Of a DNA stretch of 64,000 bases, positions 24,481-37,500 are shown piece by piece. Made by a program: the position numbers and the translations under genes. Numbering within the stretch: position 1 is the stretch's first letter; each line of letters opens with the position of its first letter. Origin of the DNA: Juglans regia (Eukaryota; Streptophyta; Magnoliopsida; Fagales; Juglandaceae); contig NC_049911.1 in assembly GCF_001411555.2 (NCBI RefSeq), forward strand, positions 2,976,001 to 3,040,000, given 5' to 3'. The notes beneath the pieces are model-generated. The model was not told the origin of the DNA and made no database searches. It saw nothing but the letters and a program-made list of their open reading frames with translations.

Positions 24481-26044
24481 AATAGACTCCATTGCTTAAT
24501 GAGAATCAAATCACAAGCATTTAAGGGAAAAAAGTGCAAAACACGTTGGACTTCCTGTGTGTCTCGGCATTGCTAATTTGATCCCTCCGGCAGATAATTA
24601 TAAAGGAATCTTGTAATAGGTTCTATTGATAAAAACCTTTTGTCCTGTGTGTTAAGGGAACAAGCTGTGCTGTTATGAGTATTATAAATTTATTACTAAT
24701 TTATTCATAAAATTAAGGCAATTATGTACATTTGTGTTAACTGTAACATGTGGATCTCATTGATCATACATTTTCAACCTCAAGCTTGTAGGATTATATG
24801 AAGGATCATAATTCTTTAGGGCTTGTTTAGATATGATATTTTTTTAATTTTTTTTTTAAATAAGGTGAAATATTTAGATAGAGCCATCGAGGATGTAGCA
24901 CGAGACGACTCCCGACCAGAACAAAAAAGTTATTTTTATTTTTATTTTTCTTCAGTTTTTTTATTTTTTTATTTTTCTTCATTCATTTATTAATACTTTT
25001 AAACATTTTTTTTTAAAATTTACTATATTACTAAAAATTATTTCCTTAGTTACTAAGAAAAAAGAAAAAAATTGTTGGGACCCGGCTTTTATGGGTTTTG
25101 TAAAAGTGTTCGGACACATTAAAAACATGTTTTGATTAGTAAGATTTTTAAAATCTATTTTTACCGGAATTTGAAATAATTGCAGAATCTATTGAAATGA
25201 TTTGAGATAAGATATGTTTGTGGTTTGTAAAATATATTTTAATTAATGGTGGAATCACTTTTTGAGAAATTTTAGTTTAGAATATCTTTCTCTTTAGAAT
25301 AATAGAAAGATATACATATAAATTAAATTTTATAATATTTTTTATTATTCATGGAATATTAGATGTTAAATTTTTTTTGTAAGACTCAATTCATATTAAT
25401 TTTCTCATTTTAAACCCTAGAAAATATGGATTCAAACTCAATTCATATTAACAACTTTGCATCCATGGTTTATATTTAGAAGAAAATTTCCAAATAAACT
25501 CAAAAGTTTATTTTAAATATCATTTATTACAAATATTTCATACTATAAATAGACTCTAGTGTATACTTAAACAAGCCATTTTTTCAGTTACGACATTAAA
25601 AATAAATTATAACTGAAATTTTATTTCCCTTTTGGTCAGATAGAGATTTGAGGCTTTGCGTGCATATTTTAAAATTGTATCTAATATTACTTATTGTTTT
25701 ATATTTTATTATGATAATCACAACTTAAATATTATTAATTATGATGATGAATAATAATAATAATATTATTGATGATTTTGTTCCAAGACTACAATTAGTA
25801 GAGGGGTTTTTGATCAAGGATAAGAAGTTGATATCCACCGTGGTGTGATGTGCATGAGTGTATTTTATCATTGCCCAAAAGTCAAAAGGTAGCGTTCAAC
25901 TGCTCTTCAAGGTGAAATGGCATTTTCGTAAAATTGCCAAACACAATAATAATTATATAGACAGCACCCTAACTTGCGTAATGTTCATTGGCTCTATCCT
26001 TTGCTTTTCATTTTTGTTTTCCGGTGCTGTCTTCCTCCTCCCAG

Positions 26045-26089
26045 GTACTAAAACCCCTTCCTTTCTCTCTCTCTGTGTTGATTTTCTCT

Positions 26090-26132
<43 letters not shown>

Positions 26133-26733
26133 CTGAATTTATAAGTTTGAAGGAATTTTTCATGAATGAACTCTGTATTTCTCTGTTTCTTTCTGGATTT
26201 CAGATTTCTTTTTTCAAAAAAAAAAAAAAAAAAGATCTTGGACTTATTGCTTTGGGAATTTTCTAATGCTAATGGTGGGTTTCTTTCAAAATCTAAAGTT
26301 TTTTCTTTTTAAAGAATTGCAATTCAAATGAATTTTTTTTTATCCAATGTAAAGATTTATAATTGATTAATTCATGATTTTTTATTTTGAATTCTCACGT
26401 ATTTTGAATAAATTATGGCAAAATCCTGGGATTTGGATTTATTTTTGTCTCTTTGGGTTTTTTATATCTATGCTGAAACAGATCGATGATAAGAACTAAT
26501 GGGGGGGACTGGTACTTTTTCCTTTGTCAGATAGCAGTAGTTTTTACACCTCATTTGAGTAGTAGACCGTAAGCTAGAAACGGAAAAGCTTAAAGTCAAA
26601 GAACCTTAGTATTTATTTCCTATATACGTTTTGATTCGATCTCAGTTGTTGGAATTGAACTTGATAATGTTTGTGTGATTGGATTTAAGTAATTGGGGTT
26701 TTGGAAATTTGTGTTTTTTGGGTGCACGAACAG
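26045..26733 (+). other. probable 5'-UTR intron of the RING/PHD gene
   Basis: A donor CCCAG|GTACTA at 26044/26045 and an acceptor GCACGAACAG directly before the ATG at 26734 are compatible with an intron in the leader. It includes a (TA)n microsatellite (26092-26127) and an A-rich tract. Inferred without transcript data. Confidence 0.45.
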
Positions 26734-29700
26734 ATGGTGAGGGGAGGGAAGGTTGGTTGCAAGAGGAACTTCAACAGAAGGGTTCGTTCGAAAGACAAGG
26801 GTTCCGATGACTCAGATGAGGATTATGTGGTTTCGAATGAAGAAAACGAGTTCTCAGATGGTTGGGACGAGGATTATTGCTTTGCTGTAGATGGGAATGC
26901 ATCAGAAGAGAGTTATGGAAGTTTTGTAAAAGAGGAGGAGGAAGAAGAAGAAGCGTACAAGGAAGACGACGACGATGATGAAGAATATGATGAAGGAGAA
27001 GAAGAGGAGGAGGAGGTGAGGAGGGTTGTTGAACCAAAGGTCAGATCAAAAGCACAAAAGGTTAATTCGAGTCACAAGAAAGGTGGGGTGAAAACAGCAA
27101 GAAAGAGGGGAAGAGTTATATATGATGAGGATGAAGAATATGATGAAGGAGTAGAAGAGGAGGAGGAGGAGGAGGAAGAGGAGGAGGTGAGGAGGGTTTT
27201 TGAACCAAAGGTCAGATCAAAAGTGCAAAAGGTTAATTTGAGTTGCCAGAAAGTTGGGGCGAAAACAGCGAGAAAGAGGAGAAGAGTTATATTTGATGAT
27301 GATGATGATGATGATGATGAAGAATATGATGAAGGAGAAGAAGAGGAGGAGGAGGAGGAGGAGGAGGTGAGGAAGGTTGTTGAATCAAAGGTTAGCTCAA
27401 AAGTGCAAAATGTTAATTCAAGTCACCAGAAAGGTGGGGTGAAAACATCGAGAAAGAGGAGAAGAGTTATATATGATGATGACGAAGATGGGGATGAGGA
27501 TTATGAGGTTGAGGAGGAGGAGAAGGATGACGATTTTATGCTGGATGAAGATATTTGTTCGGATGAAGAAGAGGAATTGGGGGGGAGAAAGAGGAGAAAT
27601 AATATGAAAGTGGGCAAGAGAGGTTGGCAGGAAAAGAATTCTTTAAGGGGTCAAAAGGGGAAGAGGAAATCTAAAGTTTTGAAGAAGCCTTTGAGAAAGA
27701 AAAGAAGAAAGAATGGTGGGTTGAGGAGGCAAGTGCAATATGAGAATGGTTGCAATGGTGGTATTGAGTTCGTTAATAATAGATCAATTGTGAGAGAAAA
27801 GAGCAAGAAAAACCCGGGTCCAAAAAAGAGGAGGTATATTGCACGTTCAGATTCAGATTTCATGTCTTCTGGATCATCAGATTATGACTATACTCTTTCT
27901 GAGGAAGAGAAGCATACCATCTCTGAAGAAGAGAGACAACAAGTGAGAGAAGCCAGGGAGTTCTGTGGAAATTTAAGAAGTAGCTTGAGGAGCTCATCTT
28001 TACCGTGTGGAATTCAGGAGGTCCGGGATTTTCATCAACAAAGAAAACCTCAGGTAGGGAAGGGTAAGGAGAAGTTAGAGGAACCTCTGGGAAAGAAGGG
28101 TAAGGAGAAGGTGGAGGAAGTGAGGACCGAGCTGGGAAAGCAAGTGTGTGGAATTTGCCTGTCTGAAGAAGATAACAGGAGAGCGAAGGGAACACTGGAC
28201 TGTTGTTCTCATTATTTTTGTTTTGCTTGCATCATGGAGTGGGCAAAAGTGGAATCTCGCTGCCCTTTATGCAAGCAGAGGTTCAAGACAATCAGTAAGC
28301 CTGCAAGGTCGACTGCAGGAATTGATTTGAGAGAAGTGCTGATTCCGGTCCCCGAGCGTGATCAGGTATCTTACTGCTTTCCTCTTACTGTGTTTGTGCT
28401 CTTTTAGTGTTCTTTCTGGTTGCTTATTTCCTGAACTCAAATGGGTTCACTGCTTTATACAGGTTTATCAACCCTCTGAGGAAGAAGTCAGGAGTTACCT
28501 TGATCCATATGAGAATGTGATTTGTACTGAATGCCATGAAGGTGGGGATGATGATCTCATGTTGCTGTGTGATGTCTGTGATTCACCTGCACACACCTAT
28601 TGCGTTGGTCTCGGACGGGAAGTACCTGATGGTAATTGGTATTGTGATGGTTGTAGACCCGTTGCTCTGGCATCGTCAAGTTCCCAAGTGCAAGATCATA
28701 TGCCTGATCAAAGGACTAGAAGCAACATCATGTCTAATCGGCCACCACAATTTGTAAATGTAAGGGAAGGTTTAGATCTCAATTTATTGTCCTCACCTCT
28801 TACAACATTTTCCCAAGGATTTGGGAATCTTTCGTCCCCCAGACTTCCCGTTGGAGATTCTCGAGCAGCTTCTCCAGTATCTGGAGCAGGGGCACCAACT
28901 CTTTCAGGGAGACGCTGGATACATCGTCAAATACAACATCTCATTTCCTTTAATCGAATGAATTCTATGGCTGGTAGAACTGATGGGACTCCAGCGGCTA
29001 ATTCAAGAGACTTTTCAAGTTCTCAAAGTAATCAAGATCAAGACAGGGATACTACAACTCAACACACAAGAACGCAAGAAATGGGGTCATCATATCATAC
29101 ATTCTTTGAGGATAGGTTACAGGACAGTCCCTCTCCATCATTTCAAAATAGGGATTTCTTTTCCTCGAGATTAAGCTTTTTAAGAAGGCAATCAGCTCAA
29201 GACCAGACTAATATGACTACGGAAAGGTCTTCTTTGAATGGAACGTTATGGCCTGAACCTTCAGGGATGGATCCAATTCCGGGTTATGAGCAACTCCAAT
29301 ACAACAGATCATCAAATATTGGGTCTGATGGTAGTTTGTCACCTTATACAGTTAGAGAGGGGATCGAGCTTCACACGGCTAAAGAACAAGTGCAATCTAT
29401 GGTTAGAAAACACTTGAAGAACTTGTCCCAAGATATTGATTTAGGTATGCAAATTCTACTTTCTTTTACCAACGTTGTGTAGTCCAAATGTTTAACACTG
29501 CAGTTGTAGAGTCTGAGTATTAACAAACTCGGTCAATTGAAGTGAGAAATCCTCGTTTCAGAAATTCTGAAACAACTCATGCATGGTCAACACAAGAACG
29601 TCTTCTGGTATGATTTTCTCATATGGAAAAAACACTTTGTACTCTCTAACTTCCCGACTTTTTACACTTTGCTCCCCAAACTAACAAAACCAGTACATTC

Positions 29701-30286
29701 ACAAGAAATTGACAAATAGTGCATTCGCCCAATTTTGGCCATCTAGATTTTTCCGTATTAACTATTTTTCATTCATCTTAATGGTCAAAATTGGACGAGG
29801 ATGTTATTTTTTTTTCTTGTACATTGGATGACAATGCATCAGTTTTGATAATTTGGGATGCAAAATGTAAAATGCTTGGTAGTTGGAAGGTGCAAAATGT
29901 ATTTTCTCCTCATATTTGAGGTTGCCATTACTTGTCATGTGTTATAGTGTTATATATTTTGATACGTTGATCTCTTACCTATATCATGTTCTCGGAAATG
30001 CTCAAACAGGACTTATTCTTTTGATTTAGGTCACAGTACTTTTAAGGACATTGCAAGAAGTTCTACACATACCATAGTAGCTGCATGCGGCATCGAGCAT
30101 AGGAGGAGCGAGGTTTATTGCCCTGTTCCTCCGCCATCAGTCTGTTCCCACATTGAATTAATGGCAGGTGGACAGACAAGTCTGATGAAAGGTTGTTGCT
30201 CTTCTTGCTTCGAATCTTTTGTAGGGGATGTAGTGAAGAGGATCATGGACACAAAAATGCCACCATGGTTGAGTCTAGGCCTTTAG
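26734..30286 (+). CDS. RING and PHD zinc-finger protein with acidic repeat region
   Basis: Three exons, 26734-28365, 28463-29444 and 30030-30286, join in frame to 956 aa. The start chosen is the ATG of MVRGGKVG, just after an acceptor-like CAG; the reading frame extends upstream only through a TTG. Residues ~60-290 are acidic and lysine-rich with three tandem ~57-60-aa units. A C3HC4 RING finger lies at ~472-515 (CGICLSEED...CPLCKQRF) and a PHD finger at ~565-608 (CTEC...CDVCD...WYCDGC). The C-terminal exon ends in a conserved-looking tail, MPPWLSLGL. RING plus PHD suggests a nuclear, histone-reading protein with possible E3 ubiquitin ligase activity; this is inferred from domains. The layout is that of plant PHD/RING proteins of the PHRF1-like type. 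Splice sites are GT-AG; intron 2 contains a MITE. Confidence 0.92.
26960..27540 (+). repeat. three tandem acidic/basic coding repeats in the RING/PHD gene
   Basis: The anchor VR(R/K)V(V/F)E(P/S)KV occurs at residues 95, 152 and 212, so units are 57 and 60 aa (171 and 180 bp). Each unit has a poly-Glu/Asp run, a short basic segment (KTARKRGRVIYD-like), and GAA/GAG/GAT-rich codons. Unit length differences come from the acidic run, as expected for slippage. Confidence 0.88.
29617..29926. mobile_element. MITE in intron 2 of the RING/PHD gene
   Basis: Imperfect terminal inverted repeats of about 65 bp: the left AAACACTTTGTACTCTCTAA...CACTTTGCTCCCCAAACTAA and the right, inverted, AATACATTTTGCACCTTCCA...CATTTTGCATCCCAAATTAT. 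It is AT-rich and non-coding and lies within the intron 29445-30029. Confidence 0.68.
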
Positions 30287-31549
30287 GGGTTGAAGCTGCC
30301 GGCATGTCTTCTGCGCAACCTTTTTTTACTAATGCTAGGAATTAGAGAAGAATCTGTGGATAAAAGTGTTCATAGTGATGATTCATCGACATTTAACAAA
30401 GAAAACTATTCTTATTGGATCGTGTTAGTGTTAATATATAGATAGAAACTAAATTTTCTACTAGATTCACTAGTTGCGGTGCCAAATTTTTCTCAAGGGG
30501 AAACCAAAATGGTTGCCTTCTTTACGTCATTGGTTGTGCTTGACACACTTGGAAGGGTAATTTTTTCAGATGATTGCGTTGGAAGGTTATGTCGTTTATG
30601 GTTATATTGGCAGATAATGTTGGTCGAGATTGATATAAGTTATCGTCATCTATCCTTTTTACTTGTGCATGACCTTCCCAAGTCCACGATTTAAAGAAGA
30701 AAACTTAGTGCGAAGTTACAAAACAAAGGGGCTAACAACACCACCGAAGCCAAAACTGCCTAATTTTGTTGCCCTGCACCAACCAATGCCAACTCTGTAA
30801 CTCAACTCATCCATGAAGCCACGACTTGCACCATATTCGCGTCTGAAACACACTGACACCACCCCCCACACGGGTTTTGCCATGGGTTGGAGGATTCATT
30901 ACTTGCACGCGATTCTTAAGTTCAAGCTTAGTAGCATCAACAGGAAAAAGAATGAATGAACTTTTCTCATTCTTTTATTTCAACAAACGCAAGGCATCCA
31001 AACACTCTCAACTGAGCAGCTTCTCCCTTTACCACCCCTTCTTATGGGCAGATATGACCAATTTAAGCCAACTAGCATAAGAAGTCTGAGGTTGCATATC
31101 CTAACGTCTGATATGTGGGTTGGGTGCTAAAACTAAACAGGGAACAATGAGGAAGAGGCTGTTTTACAAATAAAGTAGAATCCAAACAATACTACAGAAA
31201 AAAAAAATAAAAATGAATTAGACTTTTCAGCATCATTACCTTTTCACCGGTTGTCACCAAAATGAATTTCCAAGAAATAAACTAGGCAGATATCAGTAAC
31301 AAGATGAATGCCATTCATAGGGAGAACTCACTTCTTTACTTTTTAATTTATGACCTGAGATTAAAAGACGTACACAAGTATGTTCAGGCCTAGCAACTAA
31401 AGTTATCATGCAACATAAATTACACTCGTTCCTACATCTTATTCCACACTCTGTTTAATACATTTGCAGATTCACTACAAACAAACCATACATTGCAGGG
31501 CTCTTGGTTGTAATTATGAAGACTACTATGCAGCTATTACAAACTTTCT
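30287..31549. other. intergenic between convergent genes
   Basis: Holds the 3' ends of the RING/PHD gene (+) and Di19 (-). No further gene is recognisable; the ORFs at 30479-30694 and 30877-31080 look like chance. AATAAA-like signals are present on both strands, but I cannot choose the used ones. Confidence 0.55.
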
Positions 31550-34500
31550 TCATAAATTGTCATCCAGAATGGTAGACAACAACAGCCCATGAACAAACTC
31601 GCATCTTTTTGCCTTCTCTTCCTGATCCTTGATAGAGAGCGGAGATGACTGAACATTTCTGTCACCAAAAAAAAGCAACAATTCAGATAAGGCCAGAAAA
31701 AAATAATTATTTTAGGCCAATAAGGAAATGGTTCAACATAAACTTTTTTTTATAAGTATGTTTCAACATATAAACTATGATGAATTGGCAGAAGAGTAAA
31801 AAGGTAGAATCTCTCTGTAACATGCCTTCTGCAGTTGTGCAGGATGGCCTAAGTTTTACAAATGCTTTTGTAGCATAAAATAATTAACCACATCTATACA
31901 GAGATTGATTTGTCATGTTCCACAAACAAGCTCGCATAGATGAAGCAAAATTCCAAATTTTTATCTACACATCATGATTGTGCGCACAAACGCTTGTGTG
32001 TTTCACTACCAATAAACTTTATCATGGTGTATCTCTTGAACTCAAGATAACAGGTCAGGATTATAAGCCAGCTTAGCAAGATAGGTATTCATCATATTTC
32101 GTTGATTGCCATTCATTCACTGTTCCCTTTGCAATACTGGGAAACAAATGGGACACAGATTCAACTTGCCTAGTTCTACTGCAAAAAGTCAATCTTAATC
32201 AACTTGCATCAATCACATTAAGGCCACTTGATTTTTTCAATCTAGCATAATATATATAAATAAGCTAATGATTCTTTCAGAACTATTATGGGACTCTAAC
32301 ATGCTTGGAAGGATATGTGTGTGTGTCCGCCTTTCATTTAGAAGAATAGCCTTTATGTCCTACTCCTAGTCCTATTCTTAGTAATACCATAAAAAAGTAG
32401 TTACCTATACAAGGTCAAATTGACAATGACATGTATCCTAATGTACAAATGAAAATATCTTACTAAAATGGACTGGGAAAAAAGTTGAAACGCAATTACA
32501 TGCCTCTCTGATACTTTATCCTCAGAGCTTTTCTTAACTGAGCCTCCTTCGGTTGAAAGCTGAGGTTGAACACTTAGAAAGTCATCACCCATGGGCAAAA
32601 TAAATGATGACAACAACGGATCTGGTGCTGCATTGGATGAGGAGACTATACAGGAAGACCCTCCAAAAAGAGACTGGAAGTTTCCTTCTCGCAGTTCTTT
32701 CCTCAACAAAGATAGTGTAGAATGCATACCACTTTTACGTGACTTCCTCTTGCGCTGCATGTAAACACTCGTTAAGGAATTTAGAACATTAAGTCAATTT
32801 CTCCTTTAGCAAGTATGATGCAAACATGGTTGTTACCAGCCACAACGTTAAGTAATAGGCAAGAAAAAGCAATCCATAAAACATTTGTATGCAGAATGAC
32901 TTAGATTCTGGAAATGCAATTGTAGAGTTGAAAAATAAAAATAAAAATAAAAAATAACCCTCACAACTTGCACTACTTTTAAAGGTCTGCCATTTCATTT
33001 TCCCTTTTTGGTTCCAAAAATAAAAGCAGTAATGAACACAGAAAACTCAGAGGATAAATAAACGGGTGCAGCAAGGGGGAAGGGGTGGATGAAAAATGAA
33101 TAAATGGTCCATTTCTCAAAGGGACTACTCTTCAGAGAAAATGAAGGAAAAGAAAATTGGTAACTTGAATCATTAGAAAACCATTTAAGTTCAATTACTT
33201 TGTATAGATGCTGCACAAAAGTTGTTTCTAAACACATGTTCAAGTAAATTCACTTGCAATTAATCACAAATTGATCGAGAAAATGCATAAAAGGATTCCA
33301 AAGGTTTTTTTTTTAATTTTTTTTTTTTTTTATGACGGGGGAAACCACCCCACGGCAAAGCCCTTTGGACTCATCCATGGAACCTAAACTCCCGGGGAGA
33401 CTAGCATAGCCACCCACCACCATGGCCTCCCACTTAAATCGCAGTTTGATCCCAGGGAGAATCGAACCTGTGACATGGGACTCATGCACACAAGTTCGCC
33501 CTTACCACTTGGGCTACCCACGGGTGGGTAGACTCCAAAGAATTGTTGTAAAAGATAATAACTAAAAAAAAGGATATCTTGAATATGTTTCCATGTTGTA
33601 GGGTTATGTGAGCAACCATGTCAACCCCCACCCTCATTGCACAAACAGGACATACCTGCAGATAAACAGTCCTTGTTGTCAGCAAATCTAAGGATTAATT
33701 AGAGCACCCTCCAGTTGAAGAAAAAAAAAATTTGAAAAAAGCTGTTAAGCTGCAGAATATTTTTGTTCATGTTTTATTTGTCACATAACAAACAAAAAAG
33801 CTGTTAAGCCAGAGCTTTGAACTTCCATGATCCTAAACCGGAATAGTAATCAGACCTTTCAGTAAACAGATCAGAACACTACCCCTGCACCCTAATCCAC
33901 ACCAACCTACCCATATACCACCCAACTGTGGGTTGAAGATTGAAGACACACCATCATGTACAGATGAGGGACTTCTAGGAGCCAATCCCCTATGCTTCTA
34001 TATATATAGAAGGGCTACTGTAGGTTTCCAGAGCTCATTGGTGTTGACCAAAAGCCAAAGCATCTTACAATCTCTTATATCGATATTTTTGTTTTGTTTG
34101 TCCACTGCTGGATCGAAAGTTTTTTATAACAAGCCACTGATGGATTGACAAATGTCCAGTTCATCAAATAGTTTCCCCTGAATCAGCATATGTAGAATTA
34201 TAATGCCATGAAGAGCAGTCAAGATCAAGGCAGCTGCTACCCAATATCATGAGAGGAGATCACTGAGACAGCCTAACTCTCTATATGCTTGTATTCCAAC
34301 AACTTTGGACCAATTGGATGAATCAATAGCATTACTAACAAAAAACAGATGAATGAGTAGCTATATTGAGAAACTACACCAGTTGGAACTTAAAGCTCGG
34401 TTATTTAGTTGAGAAGAACATTGGTTGAAGAAAAAGAATACATTAGTATGCCATTCACTAGCTGCCTCTGAAGAGAAATTACAAGCACAAACTAGCTTTC

Positions 34501-37500
34501 TAATACCGATGCATACATTGAACAATAACTTCTTTTTTGATAAGTTGCATTGAACAATAAACTTTGAAAAATAGATGTTAAATAAGTTGCAACATTTTAC
34601 TCGTGTGTAAGTCGTTGCATACATAAGATTGTTATTAACAAACATAAGAGGAGCAATACCCCATTCTTTGCCTCCAAAGGATGCTCCTCGTCAATGTGGC
34701 AGCACAATCCAACTATATCGAAATACTCCGAACAAAATGGACATGGAAACTCCTCCCTTGTATCATCATCCCCATCAAGTTCTTCAAAGGCCATGAACAT
34801 ATCTGCAATTCACCACCATATTTCAGTGACTTCAAGAATAATCTTTGCACATGCAATGCAGACCAACTGAATCCCATTTGGTCTGTGGAAAAACTAAGTA
34901 AAACCACTTTTTTTTTTTTTTTTTTTGGGAGGGGGGGGGAAGACAAGAAATTTTTTTTTTTTTTATAAGTAAAATAAGTATTATTAACAAAAAGGGGCAA
35001 CAACTGCCAGTTACAAAAATGTATGCCCTATTTACAAAGGCACGTTAGAAACTAAGAAATCATGAAGTTCCATGCCATTAAAGTCCACAGCAATGGCCCA
35101 AGTACAAAGAGTCCTAAAAAAGAAAATTTTTAGTTCTTCCAGCGATCTCTCATTGTCTTCAAACGTCCTCTCATTTCACTCCTGCCACAAGCACCACATG
35201 ATACAAATAGGAATCATCTTCCAAATCTCTTTGATCTGGTGCACCCCTCGGATAAATGTCCAACACGCCAATATATCCACCACGGATTCCGGCATAACCC
35301 ATGTGAGATCCATCCTTTTAAACACCTCATTCCAGAGCGTCCTGGCTACCTCACAATACAAGAGTAAATGATTCACCGCCTCACCTCCTCCTTTACACAT
35401 ACAACACCAGTCTACGATGATTATCCTCTTCTTTCTCAGATTATCTGTAATAAGAATCTTGCCTAATGCCGCTGTCCACACAAAGAAAGAAGCTTTTGGA
35501 AGGGCCTTGTGTCGCCAGAGCCTTTTCCAGGAAAACTGTGCCCCTGGCACTTGTGCAAGGACCTTATAATAGGAACGAACAGTGAAAACCCCTTTTCCTG
35601 CAGGAATCCACCAGAGACTATCCTCATGCTGGATATTAGGACTATAAGAGTACAGAAAACTATAAAACTCTGCAAAAATCTCCATCTCCCAATCCCGTGC
35701 CGCCCAGTTGAAATTGATATTCCAGTGAATACCCCGTTCTGAGATTCTCATAACCTCCGCCACTATAGTTTCTTTGGCACTTGCTATCTGGAAGAGAATA
35801 GGAAACAACTCTTGGAGGGCACTGTTACCACACCATGCATCTTTCCAAAATCTGATCGTGGCACCTGAACCCACCTGAAATCTCGTGTGTCGATAAAAAA
35901 CCTCCCACCCTTTTCTAATATACTTCCATAGCCCCCTTCCATGTGCCCCCCTAACTTCTCTAGTACACCAACCTTCCCCTAAACCACCATATTTATTTTC
36001 TATCACAGTTCTCCATAGGGCTTATGGCTCCTTGGTATATCGCCATAGCCATTTACCAAGTAACAACCGATTAAACAACCGCATATTTCTGATACCCAAA
36101 TCGCCATTAGAGATAGGATGGCATACATTTTCCCATTTGACCAGATGAAATTTAAACTCTTCTCCCATTCCACCCCACAGAAAATCTCTTTGTAACTTCT
36201 CAAGACGACTCGCCACACTTGCCGAAATAGGGAATAAAGATAAGAAATAAGTTGGTAGATCAGAAAGTGTGCTTTTAATCAAAGTAATCCGACCCCCTTT
36301 TGACAAGTACATTATCTTCCACCCTGCCAGTTTCCTTTCTATTTTTTCAATTACTGTGTCCCAAATCGAGCGTGCCCTCGAAGCTATACCTAAAGGTAAT
36401 CCCAGGTAAGTCATAGGAAGAGACTTTATCTTACAACCCAACGTGTCAGCCAACTCCCTAATATTCTGAACCTCTCCAATCAGTACCAACTCAAATTTAT
36501 CACAGTTCACTTTTAGACCAGACACTGCTTCAAAACACAGTAGACACGCCTTCACAGCCAGCACCTGGTCCCGATCAGCTTCACACATAATAAGCGTATC
36601 ATCTGCGAACAACAAATGAGAGATAGTAGTAATATCCCTGGTTGGAGAACCAATTTGGAAACCCCTAACAAAACCATCAGCCGACAAGGCCGAGATCATC
36701 CTGCTTAGTGCCTCCATCACAATAACAAAAAGTAAACGAGATAACGGATCCCCTTACCTCAGACCACGAGAACTCTGAAAGAAATCCTCAGGGCTACCAT
36801 TAATCAATACAGAAAACCGTACCGTAGAGATACACCACCTAATCCAAGACCTCCACCTTTCACCAAAACCACACCTACCCAATAGATGTATGAGGAAGTC
36901 CCAATTAACATGGTCATACGCCTTTTCCATATCCAACTTGCACATAATACCTGAGTTTCCATCCTTCAATCTGCTATCCAAACATTCATTGGCAATTAGA
37001 ACCGCATCGAGAATCTGTCTTCCTTTAACAAAGGCATTTTGAGGCTTGGTCACAATTTTTCCCAGAACCTCACTTAAGCGATTTGCAAGCACTTTTGAGA
37101 TAATCTTGTATACTCCATTTACTAAGCTTATAGGCCGAAAATCTGAGATCTCAATAGCCCCGGCCTTTTTAGGAATCAAGGCAAGGAATGTGAAATTAAG
37201 ACTTTTCTCAAATTTTCCAAACGAGGTTAACCGGCCCAACCGCTTTTGCCATACGTCCGGAAACTGGCTTTCCCACTCTGGTGAAATTAGGAAACGATCC
37301 AATCGATTCCATGTATGATTATTAGACCATGTAGCAAGGCCCCCTGTTAGTGGTAGATCTATCAAATTCAAGTTGAAGATGCACTCTGAGAACTCCAAGT
37401 TTGCTGGTCTCAATCTTCTATTTCCAAAACTTTCACTTTGGAATCGAGCAACATTAAAATCACCCCCAATACACCAAGGGAGTTCCCACCAGCAATGAAC

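Larger units (their letters stand above)
20606..25990. other. intergenic, mostly unassigned AT-rich DNA
   Basis: Contains one clear MITE (20692-20890), a short perfect hairpin (21544-21584), a weak small-ORF transcription unit (22552-22967) and part of a palindromic MITE (24358-24480). The ORF at 23605-24006 on the minus strand resembles no family I recognise. The rest shows nothing I can name. Confidence 0.55.

Noticed and set aside
26701..26733. upstream extension of the RING/PHD reading frame
   Set aside because: It starts with TTG, not ATG, and is immediately followed by an acceptor-like CAG and the ATG at 26734, which I took as the start.
28358..28462. open frame running through intron 1 of the RING/PHD gene
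   Set aside because: The GT-AG pair at 28366/28462 joins the two exons in phase 0 and removes a hydrophobic stretch unlike the family.
33459..33533. tRNA-like sequence with A and B boxes on the minus strand
   Set aside because: The B box is perfect, but the flanks do not pair into an acceptor stem, and the unit continues into a poly(A) tail with a target duplication, so it is a SINE and not a tRNA gene.
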